Shown here one piece after another: positions 6,793 to 14,559 of a stretch of DNA of 22,839 bases (the stretch's first letter is position 1; each line of letters opens with the position of its first letter). Source of the DNA: Candidatus Bipolaricaulota bacterium (lineage in GTDB: Bacteria > Bipolaricaulota > Bipolaricaulia > M55B111). A program made the position numbers and the translations under genes. Below the pieces are notes generated by a model that ran no database searches, was not told where the DNA came from, and saw nothing but the letters and a program-made list of their open reading frames with translations. The stretch covers positions 1 to 22,839 of the forward strand of contig JAGXLQ010000003.1 of the NCBI GenBank assembly GCA_018334595.1, read 5' to 3'.

Positions 6793-8166
6793 CTAGTAGT
6801 ACTTCATGTACTTCTCGATCTCCCAGTCGGTAACGTTTGTCTTGTACTCAAGTTCCTCCTGCCGCTTCGCCCTAATGAAGTTCTCAAATATGTGTCTTCC
6901 AATCCCATCCCTGATCACTTCATCCTCTTCCAGTGCATCAAGCGATTCACCGAGACTTCCGGGGAGAGATCCAATACCCTTCCTTTTTTTCTGATCGACA
7001 CCCATCTCATAGATATCCTCTTCAACTGGTTCGGGTGGCTCGACCTCTCTTCTGATACCGTCCAGGCCCGCCTTTAAGATGGCGGTAAATGCAAGGTAAG
7101 GATTCGCAGTGGGGTCCGGGCTTCTAAATTCTATCCTCGTAGAGACCTCCGGGGTGCTGGTATATGGGACCCTGACCAACACGGACCTGTTATGTCTACC
7201 CCAGGATATGTTCACTGGAGCCTCGTAGCCAGGAATAAGTCTCTTGTACGAGTTCACCGTGGGATTTGTCAGGGCGGTCACCGCATCTATGTGCTCCAGG
7301 AGACCCCCGATAAAATAGAGGGCTCTGTCGGATAGGTCGTAGGGGTTGTCCGGGTTGTAAAAACAGTTTTTTCCATCTTCAGTTAAGGATACGTGAACGT
7401 GCATACCGGACCCGTTCTCCTTGGCATAGGGCTTGGGCATGAACGTGGCATTTAGTCCACGGCGGAGGGCTATTGTTTTGGTGGTGGTTTTGAAGGTAAT
7501 TAACTTGTCCGCCATGCTGACTGCCTCGTCATACCGAAAGTCAATCTCATGTTGACTGGGGGCGACTTCGTGATGAGCGGCCTCGATCTGAAACCCCATC
7601 TTTTCCAAGCTAATAACGATATCCTTCCTCGTCTCTTCCCCCTTGTCCACCGGCATCAAGTCGAAGTAACCGCCACGGTCGTGTAAGGTCGTCGAATTTC
7701 CTGCTGACTCCTTGCCCGAATTCCCCTTGAACAAGAAGAACTCCGGCTCGGGCCCCGCAAACATCTTTAACCCCATATCACCGGCCTCCTCCTGGGCCTT
7801 CTTCAGCACGTACCTCGGGTCGCCTTCAAATGGCTCCCCGTCCGGTGTCTGAACGTCGCAAATTATTCTCGCATTAGCGTATTCATCTCCGTTTCCTGTC
7901 GAAGACTTCCACGGGTAGATCTTCAACGTATCTACGTCAGGATAGAGGTACATATCCGATTCACAGATACGCGCGAACCCCTCTACAGATGATCCGTCAA
8001 ACGCCTGCCCCTCTTTGAGCGATCGGGACAGTTCGTCTATGGGAATCTCAACGTCCTTCGGAATGCCCAGTATGTCGTTAAATTGCAGCCGAATGAACTT
8101 CACGTCCTTCTCCTCGAGGTAACTTTCAACTTCGTCTATCGCTTCGTCGTCTGGTTTAATTGCCAA
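6793..8166 (-). CDS. glnA: Glutamine synthetase, type I
   Basis: This ATP-dependent enzyme joins ammonia to glutamate and is the entry point of nitrogen assimilation; it acts as a cytoplasmic dodecamer. All type I hallmarks are present in order: FDGSSVEGF, GPEPEFFLF, HHEVAPSQHE, the ATP-binding KPYAKENGSGMHVH, NPTVNSYKRL and RIEFRSPDPTANPY. The residues around the C-terminal tyrosine (EEDIYEMGVDQ, then IGSLPGSL) resemble the unadenylylated GSI-alpha group more than the enterobacterial site, so feedback or transcriptional control is more likely than adenylylation (inference). Start choice: the frame is open to a GTG at 8187, but GGAGG (8182-8178) is 11 bases before a TTG at 8166, which I prefer (about 457 residues). 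The gene is single, with its own promoter and terminator, divergent from an Lrp-type regulator. Confidence 0.97.
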   Translation of the reverse strand: MAIKPDDEAIDEVESYLEEKDVKFIRLQFNDILGIPKDVEIPIDELSRSLKEGQAFDGSSVEGFARICESDMYLYPDVDTLKIYPWKSSTGNGDEYANARIICDVQTPDGEPFEGDPRYVLKKAQEEAGDMGLKMFAGPEPEFFLFKGNSGKESAGNSTTLHDRGGYFDLMPVDKGEETRKDIVISLEKMGFQIEAAHHEVAPSQHEIDFRYDEAVSMADKLITFKTTTKTIALRRGLNATFMPKPYAKENGSGMHVHVSLTEDGKNCFYNPDNPYDLSDRALYFIGGLLEHIDAVTALTNPTVNSYKRLIPGYEAPVNISWGRHNRSVLVRVPYTSTPEVSTRIEFRSPDPTANPYLAFTAILKAGLDGIRREVEPPEPVEEDIYEMGVDQKKRKGIGSLPGSLGESLDALEEDEVIRDGIGRHIFENFIRAKRQEELEYKTNVTDWEIEKYMKYY

Positions 8167-8212
8167 AATTAGATCGACCTCCAACACTTAAAGAGTATTT
8201 TATTATAAGGAA

Positions 8213-8240
8213 ATTATACTTATCTTTAGACATATGTCAA
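8213..8240 (-). promoter_or_regulatory. glnA: glnA promoter, consensus sigma-70
   Basis: On the minus strand TTGACA (8240-8235) and TATAAT (8218-8213) are both perfect consensus hexamers, 16 bases apart. Transcription would start near 8206, about 40 bases before the TTG start. Such a strong promoter usually implies control by a repressor. Confidence 0.85.
8229..8238. promoter_or_regulatory. Palindromic putative operator over the glnA -35 box
   Basis: GACATATGTC is a perfect 10-base palindrome that covers four bases of the -35 hexamer and part of the spacer. A protein bound here would block RNA polymerase. The divergent Lrp/AsnC gene is the obvious candidate, but the sequence alone does not prove it. 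Confidence 0.5.
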
Positions 8241-8327
8241 GTGTACCTAATAATATTGTATGTTTGTTTGATATTTCTCTAACTTGCCGTTCATTCATCG
8301 AGTTTCTGTGGTGGTAGCAGGGTGATA

Positions 8328-8336
8328 TGATATAAT
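8328..8336 (+). promoter_or_regulatory. Extended -10 promoter of the Lrp-type gene
   Basis: TGA followed by TATAAT (8331-8336) is a perfect extended -10 element. No good -35 box lies 16-18 bases upstream, as is common for extended -10 promoters. The predicted leader is about 55 nt. Confidence 0.6.
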
Positions 8337-8398
8337 ATTTAACAACCTGGAGTCTGAGTCGGGCCTACCATATATTTGACTTCACGGAGGGTTAAAGT

Positions 8399-8848
8399 AT
8401 GGAAGAAGAAGCACTTAACAGACAGATCATTAAGAGCCTAACCGAGGACGGAAGAAAATCTATCAGGGAGGTGGCGAGAGAACTTGACGTATCTCCATCT
8501 ACCGTTAGCACTCACCTGGAGGAAATGATCGAACGTGGCGTGATTAAGCACTTCAAGCCGACTCTCGATTACGAAAAACTGGGAATGGACCTGACGGCGA
8601 TAACAAAGATACAGGCAAAGGGGAGTGAAATCGTAAATATAGTCGATAGGTTGAAAAGAGAGGAGAGCCTGACCCACGTCTACGAAATTACCGGCGAATT
8701 CGATATTCTCGTCATCGGGAAGTTCTCCAGCCGTGAGAGCATGAACCGTCAGATAAAGTCAACTTTAAACCTCCCGGCGGTAGAGCGCGCCGATACATCC
8801 ATCGTATTAAACGTGGTAAAGGAGGACGGCAACGCTCAGTTGACCTGA
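8399..8848 (+). CDS. Lrp/AsnC-family transcriptional regulator
   Basis: This feast/famine regulator senses an amino acid or related metabolite and binds DNA as a multimer. Residues 5-55 hold the winged helix-turn-helix (IIKSLTEDGRKSIREVARELDVSPSTVSTHLEEM). Residues ~65-140 form the RAM ligand-binding/oligomerisation domain, with the typical ITGEFDILVIGKF strand near residue 98. Its 149 residues are the family norm. A GGAGGG ribosome binding site lies 7 bases upstream of the ATG. It is divergent from glnA across 210 bases, and Lrp-family proteins often regulate themselves and a divergent nitrogen or amino acid gene, so glnA control is a reasonable inference. Confidence 0.93.
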   Translation: MEEEALNRQIIKSLTEDGRKSIREVARELDVSPSTVSTHLEEMIERGVIKHFKPTLDYEKLGMDLTAITKIQAKGSEIVNIVDRLKREESLTHVYEITGEFDILVIGKFSSRESMNRQIKSTLNLPAVERADTSIVLNVVKEDGNAQLT

Positions 8849-8896
8849 CTTCCTGATCGGTTTTGGTCCGGATCTCATTAGATTTATATCTCCTTT

Positions 8897-8908
8897 TTTG
8901 TATACTTT
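8897..8908 (+). promoter_or_regulatory. Putative -10 region of the SufS-like gene, shared 12-mer with iscS
   Basis: TTTGTATACTTT contains a TATACT -10 hexamer (8901-8906). The -35 position is poor. The identical 12-mer sits in the iscS promoter (19683-19694, minus strand), also just upstream of its gene. Confidence 0.45.
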
Positions 8909-8929
8909 AAGTCAAGATCACGTCCGTGG

Positions 8930-10417
8930 ATGAACTACCCGGCCGGAAGGTTTTCATTTTACAGAGGTGTTAACACGAATATGAAGGACTCTACTTCTTG
9001 TTCCGATGGAGACAATCGACAGTCTGTTGTGGGGGAGAATCTTCAGTTACCGCTCGTTAACGGAGGGAAGAAAAATTACGTAAACCTGGACAACGCGGCC
9101 ACTACTCCGCCCCTTCAGGCCGTTAACGAGAAAGTATCCGAGTTTTTGAAATACTATTCAAGCGTCGGAAGGGGTACTGGGTTCAAGTCACGGGTATCCA
9201 CCACCGCGGTTGATGAGGCGAGAGACATCCTCGCTGATTTCGTCGGTTCCGACCGTGGCTATCACACTGTAATATTCACCAAACACGCCACCGAGGGGAT
9301 CAACAAGGTATCAAAGAGGATCCCCTTCAGCGAAGATGACGTAATCATCTCCACCTGGCTGGAACACCACGCGAACATTCTCCCCTGGCGCCGGCTGGAA
9401 AAGGATTCTGGAGTAAAAGTCATCCACGCGGTTACCAATCCCGAAGACGGGACACTGGACGTGGACGACCTGTACGAGAAGATAGACCGATACCGAGACA
9501 ACCTCAAGTTAATGACAATCACCGGGGGTTCCAACGTTACTGGTTACCTCCCCCCACTCAAAGAAATTTCCCGGGCAGTTCACCGGGTTGGCGCCTATTT
9601 CATGGTCGACGCCGCCCAGCTCGCCCCTCACAAACCCATCGATATGGGGAGCCCCGGGAGCCCGGACAGGATAGATTTTCTCGCCTTCTCCGGCCACAAG
9701 ATGTACGCACCTTACGGCGTCGGCGTCCTCATCGGTCCGGAACACGTCTTCGAAGATGGGGAGCCCGAGCAACAGGGAGGGGGAGCGGTTGACCTCGTCT
9801 CCCAGGACTTCACCCTCTGGCGTCCTCCGCCGGCCAAGGAAGAGACGGGCACACCAAACGCCGTGGGAATCGTAGCAATTGCTTCTGCAGCAGACAACTT
9901 GACCGCAGTCGATATGGGCAACGTAGAAGATGCCGAAGAAAAGCTGACAACGTACACACTAGAAAGGCTGACTGAGATCGACGGCCTAACCTTATTCGGC
10001 CCCGGGGGCCCGAGCGCTGAGGACCGCCTCGGCATATTTACGTTCAACCTCAAAGGAATGAGCCACCACCTGGTGTCTGCTATCCTCAGTTACGATTATG
10101 GAATAGCAACTCGGAGCGGTTGCTTCTGTGCCCACCCTTACCTCCTGGACATGATGAGAGTCCCGAGCGATAGAATTAACGAGGTGAAGAAGCAAGTCTA
10201 CTCCGGGGTAAAAGCGAACATAGCGGGCGCAGTTAGGGCGAGCCTAGGTCTTTACAACACCAGGGAGGACGTCGACAAGCTTGTCCAAGCCCTCCACGAG
10301 ATTGGGGCTGACCCCGACAAATTCTCCGCTCGCTACCGGAAGGACGAACGGACTGGCGAGTACTTTCCCGACGGGGATCTGCCCGACTACAGGAAGTATT
10401 TCTCCGTCAGAGAATAA
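8930..10417 (+). CDS. SufS-like cysteine desulfurase / class V aminotransferase
   Basis: This PLP enzyme of aminotransferase class V probably releases sulfur from cysteine. Visible elements are NLDNAATTPP (residues 52-61), the cofactor-stacking His in LEHHANILPW (145-153), VDAAQ (226-230), the PLP lysine Lys257 in SGHKMY and the candidate catalytic cysteine Cys400 in SGCFCAHP; Cys398 is two residues before it. The protein has 495 residues, compared with about 405 in SufS: it has ~45 extra at the N-terminus and a C-terminal tail with a Tyr/Asp-rich end (DLPDYRKYFSVRE). The CAHP motif places it near a solitary SufS-like subgroup rather than true SufS of a suf operon; no SufU, SufB or SufD is nearby. 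Start is uncertain: GAGGTG (8964-8969) favours the in-frame ATG at 8981. Function as a desulfurase is likely but a selenocysteine or sulfinate substrate is possible. Confidence 0.85.
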   Translation: MNYPAGRFSFYRGVNTNMKDSTSCSDGDNRQSVVGENLQLPLVNGGKKNYVNLDNAATTPPLQAVNEKVSEFLKYYSSVGRGTGFKSRVSTTAVDEARDILADFVGSDRGYHTVIFTKHATEGINKVSKRIPFSEDDVIISTWLEHHANILPWRRLEKDSGVKVIHAVTNPEDGTLDVDDLYEKIDRYRDNLKLMTITGGSNVTGYLPPLKEISRAVHRVGAYFMVDAAQLAPHKPIDMGSPGSPDRIDFLAFSGHKMYAPYGVGVLIGPEHVFEDGEPEQQGGGAVDLVSQDFTLWRPPPAKEETGTPNAVGIVAIASAADNLTAVDMGNVEDAEEKLTTYTLERLTEIDGLTLFGPGGPSAEDRLGIFTFNLKGMSHHLVSAILSYDYGIATRSGCFCAHPYLLDMMRVPSDRINEVKKQVYSGVKANIAGAVRASLGLYNTREDVDKLVQALHEIGADPDKFSARYRKDERTGEYFPDGDLPDYRKYFSVRE

Positions 10418-10471
10418 TACCTACAGCTCATCAAGGCAAGATAGAAAGGGTTACCGTTCCAAAGGAGGACC

Positions 10472-10945
10472 ATGTTCTGGAATGCTCTGTGGCAATCATT
10501 TTACGTAACGGTCTATGGTTTCCTGGTCGCAGTTGCTCTGCCTACCCCCTCAGAGGCAATGCTTGTTGCCGCCCCCGCCCTGCCAATACATTTAACCATA
10601 TTCCTGTCCGGAATCGGAAAGACAATTGGAAGCTATGTCGCTTACTTTGCCGCGAGGAACCTCCTAACGAGCAACGTGGTTGAGGACAGGTTGCTCAAAT
10701 GGTTTCATCTACAGGAACTTCACGAGAAGGTCGAGAGCGCCACCTTCTCAGCAGTAAAAAAATACGGATATGCAGGGCTCTTCGTTCTCCTCTGTATCCC
10801 CGGGCTACCTGATACTGCCTCTATCTACGCCTTTTCTTTTGTGCAGGTAAACAGAGTGTTGTTCCTCGCCCTCGTATTTTCCGCCTCGCTCATCAGGCTT
10901 TACCTCGTCTGGTGGGGGCTGGCAAGCGTCCTGAAGTTCATCTAA
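10472..10945 (+). CDS. Small VTT/SNARE-associated (DedA/YqaA-like) membrane protein
   Basis: This 157-residue integral membrane protein has about four hydrophobic segments (roughly residues 8-45, 45-65, 100-125 and 128-155). The pattern GIGKTIGSYVAYFAAR (about 47-62), a charged amphipathic middle, and GLPDTASIYAFSFVQVNR (about 115-132) match the VTT/DedA fold of YqaA-like proteins. Such proteins are implicated in lipid scrambling or membrane homeostasis; the precise role here is unknown. A near-perfect ribosome binding site (AAAGGAGG, 3 bases before ATG) precedes it. It lies 54 bases after the SufS-like gene on the same strand and may be co-transcribed. Its stop codon overlaps that of the convergent ABC exporter. 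Confidence 0.75.
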   Translation: MFWNALWQSFYVTVYGFLVAVALPTPSEAMLVAAPALPIHLTIFLSGIGKTIGSYVAYFAARNLLTSNVVEDRLLKWFHLQELHEKVESATFSAVKKYGYAGLFVLLCIPGLPDTASIYAFSFVQVNRVLFLALVFSASLIRLYLVWWGLASVLKFI

Positions 10946-12732
10946 CCGGTCACGTCTGGGTTCTCAAACTGTAACTTGTAATAGTCATAGAAACGGCCCT
11001 CCAGGTCCATCAATTCCGAAAAGTCCCCCTGTTCCCTGATCTCCCCATCCTCGATAAAGAGTATCTCGTCGGCGTTTACAATTGTAGACAATCTGTGAGC
11101 GATGATAAACGTAGTCCGCCCCTCAGAGACCCGCTCTATGGCCTCCTGGATTAATTTCTCCGTATAGGAATCGACCGAGGACGTAGCCTCATCCAGAATG
11201 AGTATCTTTGGGTCCCGGAGGAGCGCCCGGGCAATCGATATCCGCTGGCGCTGCCCGCCGGATAACTTGACACCCCGCTGACCTACCTCCGTTTCATACC
11301 CGTCCGGTGTCTTCTCGACGAATTCATCGACGTTCGCCTCCCTTGCGTACCGCTCTATCTCCTCGATACCGATATCCGGTTTCCCGTACGCAATGTTCTC
11401 ACCTATGGTCCCGGAGAAGAGATAATCATCCTGCATAACGACGGAAATGGCATCTCGGAGGGCATAGATGTTCCAGTCCTGAACGGGGACGCCGTCCAAT
11501 TTTACATACCCACTATCCACGTCATACAGCCGGGGCAAGAGCCTGACCATTGTCGTCTTCCCGGCCCCGCTAGGTCCGGCAAGAGCGACTGTAGTCTTCG
11601 GTGGCACGTGGAAGTCAATATCCCTGAGAACATCTTCTTCCTGTACATAGGTAAAATTCACGCCCTCAAATGCGACTTCGCCAGAAATTTCCTCCCGTGG
11701 CTTTTTGAAGTCACCGGGCGTGGTCACGATATCTGGTTTGATGTCGAGGTGAGAGAAGAACCTCTCCATGCTGGCAAAGAACCGGCTTAGTCGCTGACTT
11801 ATCTGGACCATCCGTAAAATCGGTGCTCGGAACCGCAGGAGGTACGTGTAAAAAGCGACGATAGTACCTGCAGACATGGCACCCTGAGTTACAAGGTAGC
11901 CGCCGTAACCAAGCGTAAAGATAAGGCCCAGACTGTTGAGAAAATAGGAGACGGGACCTAACGTGGAGAAGTATTTTATGGCGGACGCGCGGGCCCTGTA
12001 GTGCCCCCTGTTTTTCTCCACAAACCTCTCCATCTCGTAGTCCTCGTTGGCAAAGGTCTTTATGACTTTCATACCCGCCAGGTTGTCCTCCAGTCTCTCG
12101 TTGAGTTGCGCCTTCGCCCGACGGTTACGCCGAAACGCCCTGTGCATTCGCCTTACTAAAAAGAAAGCAAAAATCCCCAAAAGTGGCGTGAAAGACAGAG
12201 CAATTAAGGTCAGTGGAACGTTCATCAAGAACAGGATTACTACAACCCCCGTCACGTTAGTCAACCCACCAAGAAACCCCTCCGGGCCGTGGTGGATAAA
12301 CTCTTGAAGGAGGTTGAGGTCGTCGATAACGCGGGACATAAGTTCACCGGTCGTCTTGTTGTCATGAAACCGCATCGGCAGGTTCTGGAAATGGTTGTAT
12401 ATATCGTTCCGCATGTCGAACACTATACTCTGAGCCACCCGGTGACCAGCGTAGTTACAGATAATCCGGACGACGGCGATAACGGCAAATGTCCCCAGGG
12501 CCCAGAGAGATATTGTCATGATCCCCGACAGGTTCTTGGAAGGAATGGCACCGTCGATCAACCTGCGAAGCAGGATCGGGGGAACCAATCCGGCTAACGC
12601 TCCAATTACGTGGAGCAGCTGGACGGGAAGATAGGAGGCGACCTTCGGCTTCAGGTACTCCCTGGCAAACCGCTTGAGCAAGTACGATTTATTGTAATCT
12701 GAGAGACTCTTCCTCTCCTCGGCTTCTGGCAT
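10942..12732 (-). CDS. ABC exporter, fused membrane and ATPase domains (MsbA/LmrA type)
   Basis: This half-transporter of the ABCB type works as a homodimer or heterodimer to export lipids, drugs or peptides. Six transmembrane helices fill about residues 30-320, followed by the nucleotide-binding domain: Walker A GPSGAGKTT (near 390), Q-loop VMQDDYLFSGT, signature LSGGQRQRISIARALL (near 490), Walker B ILILDEATSSVD and the H-loop IIAHRLSTI. With the ATG at 12732 it has 596 residues, the normal length. That start is chosen because GGGAGG lies 4 bases before it; the upstream TTG at 12744 overlaps the ribosome binding site. It follows the MATE gene by 80 bases on the same strand, so the two exporters may be co-expressed. 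All catalytic motifs are intact. Confidence 0.95.
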   Translation of the reverse strand: MPEAEERKSLSDYNKSYLLKRFAREYLKPKVASYLPVQLLHVIGALAGLVPPILLRRLIDGAIPSKNLSGIMTISLWALGTFAVIAVVRIICNYAGHRVAQSIVFDMRNDIYNHFQNLPMRFHDNKTTGELMSRVIDDLNLLQEFIHHGPEGFLGGLTNVTGVVVILFLMNVPLTLIALSFTPLLGIFAFFLVRRMHRAFRRNRRAKAQLNERLEDNLAGMKVIKTFANEDYEMERFVEKNRGHYRARASAIKYFSTLGPVSYFLNSLGLIFTLGYGGYLVTQGAMSAGTIVAFYTYLLRFRAPILRMVQISQRLSRFFASMERFFSHLDIKPDIVTTPGDFKKPREEISGEVAFEGVNFTYVQEEDVLRDIDFHVPPKTTVALAGPSGAGKTTMVRLLPRLYDVDSGYVKLDGVPVQDWNIYALRDAISVVMQDDYLFSGTIGENIAYGKPDIGIEEIERYAREANVDEFVEKTPDGYETEVGQRGVKLSGGQRQRISIARALLRDPKILILDEATSSVDSYTEKLIQEAIERVSEGRTTFIIAHRLSTIVNADEILFIEDGEIREQGDFSELMDLEGRFYDYYKLQFENPDVTG

Positions 12733-12812
12733 ACACCCTCCCAAGTCCTAACCACATTCAAGAATCATCTTAACTTTCAAAGACTTCCTCCAAAGCTAGC
12801 AGGCCGGGCCGA

Positions 12813-14246
12813 CTATTCTGAAATCGTCTCCTCGATCTCACAAAGCTCTTCGGCAACCTTCCCCCTGTTCTTGGCGGCTGCGATTACCTTCTCCTTCCAC
12901 GTACCCCTCCTAAACCAGAAATAGGCGATAAACAACCCTGAGACGTTGGAGATTATGAACGCGGTCCACAGTCCATTCACCCCCATGCTTTCCGATAGAA
13001 TCATTGCCGCAGAATACCTGATTACGCCGAGGGTAATAATTGCTATTGCTGCTGCCACCATGGTTTTCCCGGCCCCTCTAAACCCTCCGGAAAAGACCCT
13101 CTGTGCACCCACAAACCCAAAAGTCAAAGAGATATATCGTAAAAACTCCGCCCCCACATGTACAACCTCTTTATCGGGGCTAAAAATGGAGACTATGAAG
13201 GGTGCAAACAGGAAGGTAAACAGCCCCAGCAGACTCATAACGATAAACATTGCCTTTGAAGCAAGGTAATTTGCCCTTTCGGCGCGTTCGTACTTCCCCG
13301 CCCCGATGTTTTGGCCGGTTACGGTCTCCACGCTCTGCGAGACGGCGAGGGCAGGAAGAAATACAGTTGAGAAGACCCTTATTCCCACCCCGTACCCGGC
13401 AACGACGCTCGTGCTAAATCCACCTACTACCGACAGCATCGCGTTTACGGACAAGGCTCTACCTGTGCTCTCAACCGAGGCGGGTACTCCTATATCCACT
13501 ATCTTCTTGAAGAACTTGAAATCCGGCAACATGTACGACAGTCGTACCTTTAAACCTTTTCTCCCCGTAAAGAGTATCCACAACCCGATTACAAAGCCCA
13601 GGCCCCGGCAGAATATCGTGGCCACGGCAGCACCCTGAACACCCATTTCGGGAAACCACAGCCAGCCGAAGATCAAGAACGGGTCAATTAACACGTTCAA
13701 TAGCACCGTTACGAACATGATCAACATGGGGGTAAGCGTCTCCCCAAACCCCCGCATTAACGCGATGAAAACGGAGTAACCAAAGATAAAGATCATTCCA
13801 AGGGTCACTACCTGCATGTATTCTGTAGCCAGCGGGATTACTTCTGGAGAAGCACCCAGGAGTTTTAGAATTGGCGTGAGAAGGAAGAAACCACCGATTC
13901 CTAGAATGATTCCTACGACAACTGTAAAGATCAAAGTCTGCGACGCAGCGTACTCTACTCTATCCCGTCTACCCGCACCTTCGTACTGGGCGACAAGGAC
14001 ACTTCCCGCCACGGAGACCCCCAGGCCGAGAGAGATAAACAGGAAGACCATGGGATAGGAGAACGTTATAGCAGCAAGCGCCTGCTTGCTTAGCCGTCCC
14101 ACCCAGAAAGTGTCAACCAGGTTGTACGCAGTCATCAACAAGTTCGTGATGACGACGGGGAGTGAGAGGTAAAAGAGGGGCTTCCCCAGACTCCCCGAGG
14201 TTAAATTTATATCCTCTTTGCTCCGGAATATTTTTTTCAGTCTCAT
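12813..14246 (-). CDS. MATE-family efflux transporter
   Basis: This multidrug and toxic compound extrusion protein uses an Na+ or H+ gradient to expel cationic compounds. It has 477 residues and about twelve hydrophobic helices in two repeats: the first begins LGKPLFYLSLPVVITNLLMTAYNLVDTFWVG and the second near residue 245 (IVDIGVPASVESTGRALSVNAML). The pseudo-repeat motifs AQYEGAGRRDR and GQNIGAGKYERAERA sit at matching positions, as in DinF/NorM relatives. A basic N-terminus and an acidic tail (EELCEIEETISE) frame the membrane part. The ribosome binding site is weak (AGGTAGAG). It lies directly upstream of the ABC exporter. Substrate unknown. Confidence 0.93.
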   Translation of the reverse strand: MRLKKIFRSKEDINLTSGSLGKPLFYLSLPVVITNLLMTAYNLVDTFWVGRLSKQALAAITFSYPMVFLFISLGLGVSVAGSVLVAQYEGAGRRDRVEYAASQTLIFTVVVGIILGIGGFFLLTPILKLLGASPEVIPLATEYMQVVTLGMIFIFGYSVFIALMRGFGETLTPMLIMFVTVLLNVLIDPFLIFGWLWFPEMGVQGAAVATIFCRGLGFVIGLWILFTGRKGLKVRLSYMLPDFKFFKKIVDIGVPASVESTGRALSVNAMLSVVGGFSTSVVAGYGVGIRVFSTVFLPALAVSQSVETVTGQNIGAGKYERAERANYLASKAMFIVMSLLGLFTFLFAPFIVSIFSPDKEVVHVGAEFLRYISLTFGFVGAQRVFSGGFRGAGKTMVAAAIAIITLGVIRYSAAMILSESMGVNGLWTAFIISNVSGLFIAYFWFRRGTWKEKVIAAAKNRGKVAEELCEIEETISE

Positions 14247-14308
14247 GTACTCTACCTAAAAACGATGAATATATCTTATGAGATCAAAGAATTTGGAGGG
14301 CTGATCCC

Positions 14309-14371
14309 ATGCCTCCGGTTCTACGATCCTTCGATTTCGGTTCTATTAAGTATGAGGCAAGAAGAGGTTAA
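14309..14371 (+). CDS. 20-codon mini-ORF with a strong ribosome binding site
   Basis: GGAGGG (14295-14300) lies 8 bases before an ATG that opens a 20-residue peptide (MPPVLRSFDF...EARRG) ending in TAA at 14369. It sits in the 312-base gap between the divergent MATE and threonine dehydrogenase genes. It could be a leader peptide, a small regulatory protein or the remnant of a gene start; no promoter is clear for it. The rest of the gap (14372-14464) shows nothing I recognise. Confidence 0.3.
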   Translation: MPPVLRSFDFGSIKYEARRG

Positions 14372-14464
14372 ATCAACCGTCAGTCACCAAGAAACCCCTA
14401 AATTCAAGAGGACGGTAAGGCTAAATGGGTGACCGAAAAATTCATCCCAAACAGCAAGTTGTCG

Positions 14465-14492
14465 TTGTCAAATTGAACTTACCGTCTATAAT
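14465..14492 (+). promoter_or_regulatory. Promoter of the threonine dehydrogenase operon
   Basis: TTGTCA (14465-14470) and TATAAT (14487-14492) are 16 bases apart, matching 5 of 6 and 6 of 6 consensus bases. The predicted start near 14500 gives a leader of about 60 nt before the ATG at 14560. Confidence 0.75.
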
Positions 14493-14559
14493 TTGTTAGA
14501 CTGAACCCGTGGGATGGAGATCGCAATATCTTGAAGCAATTACAAATGGAGGCAAGAAG

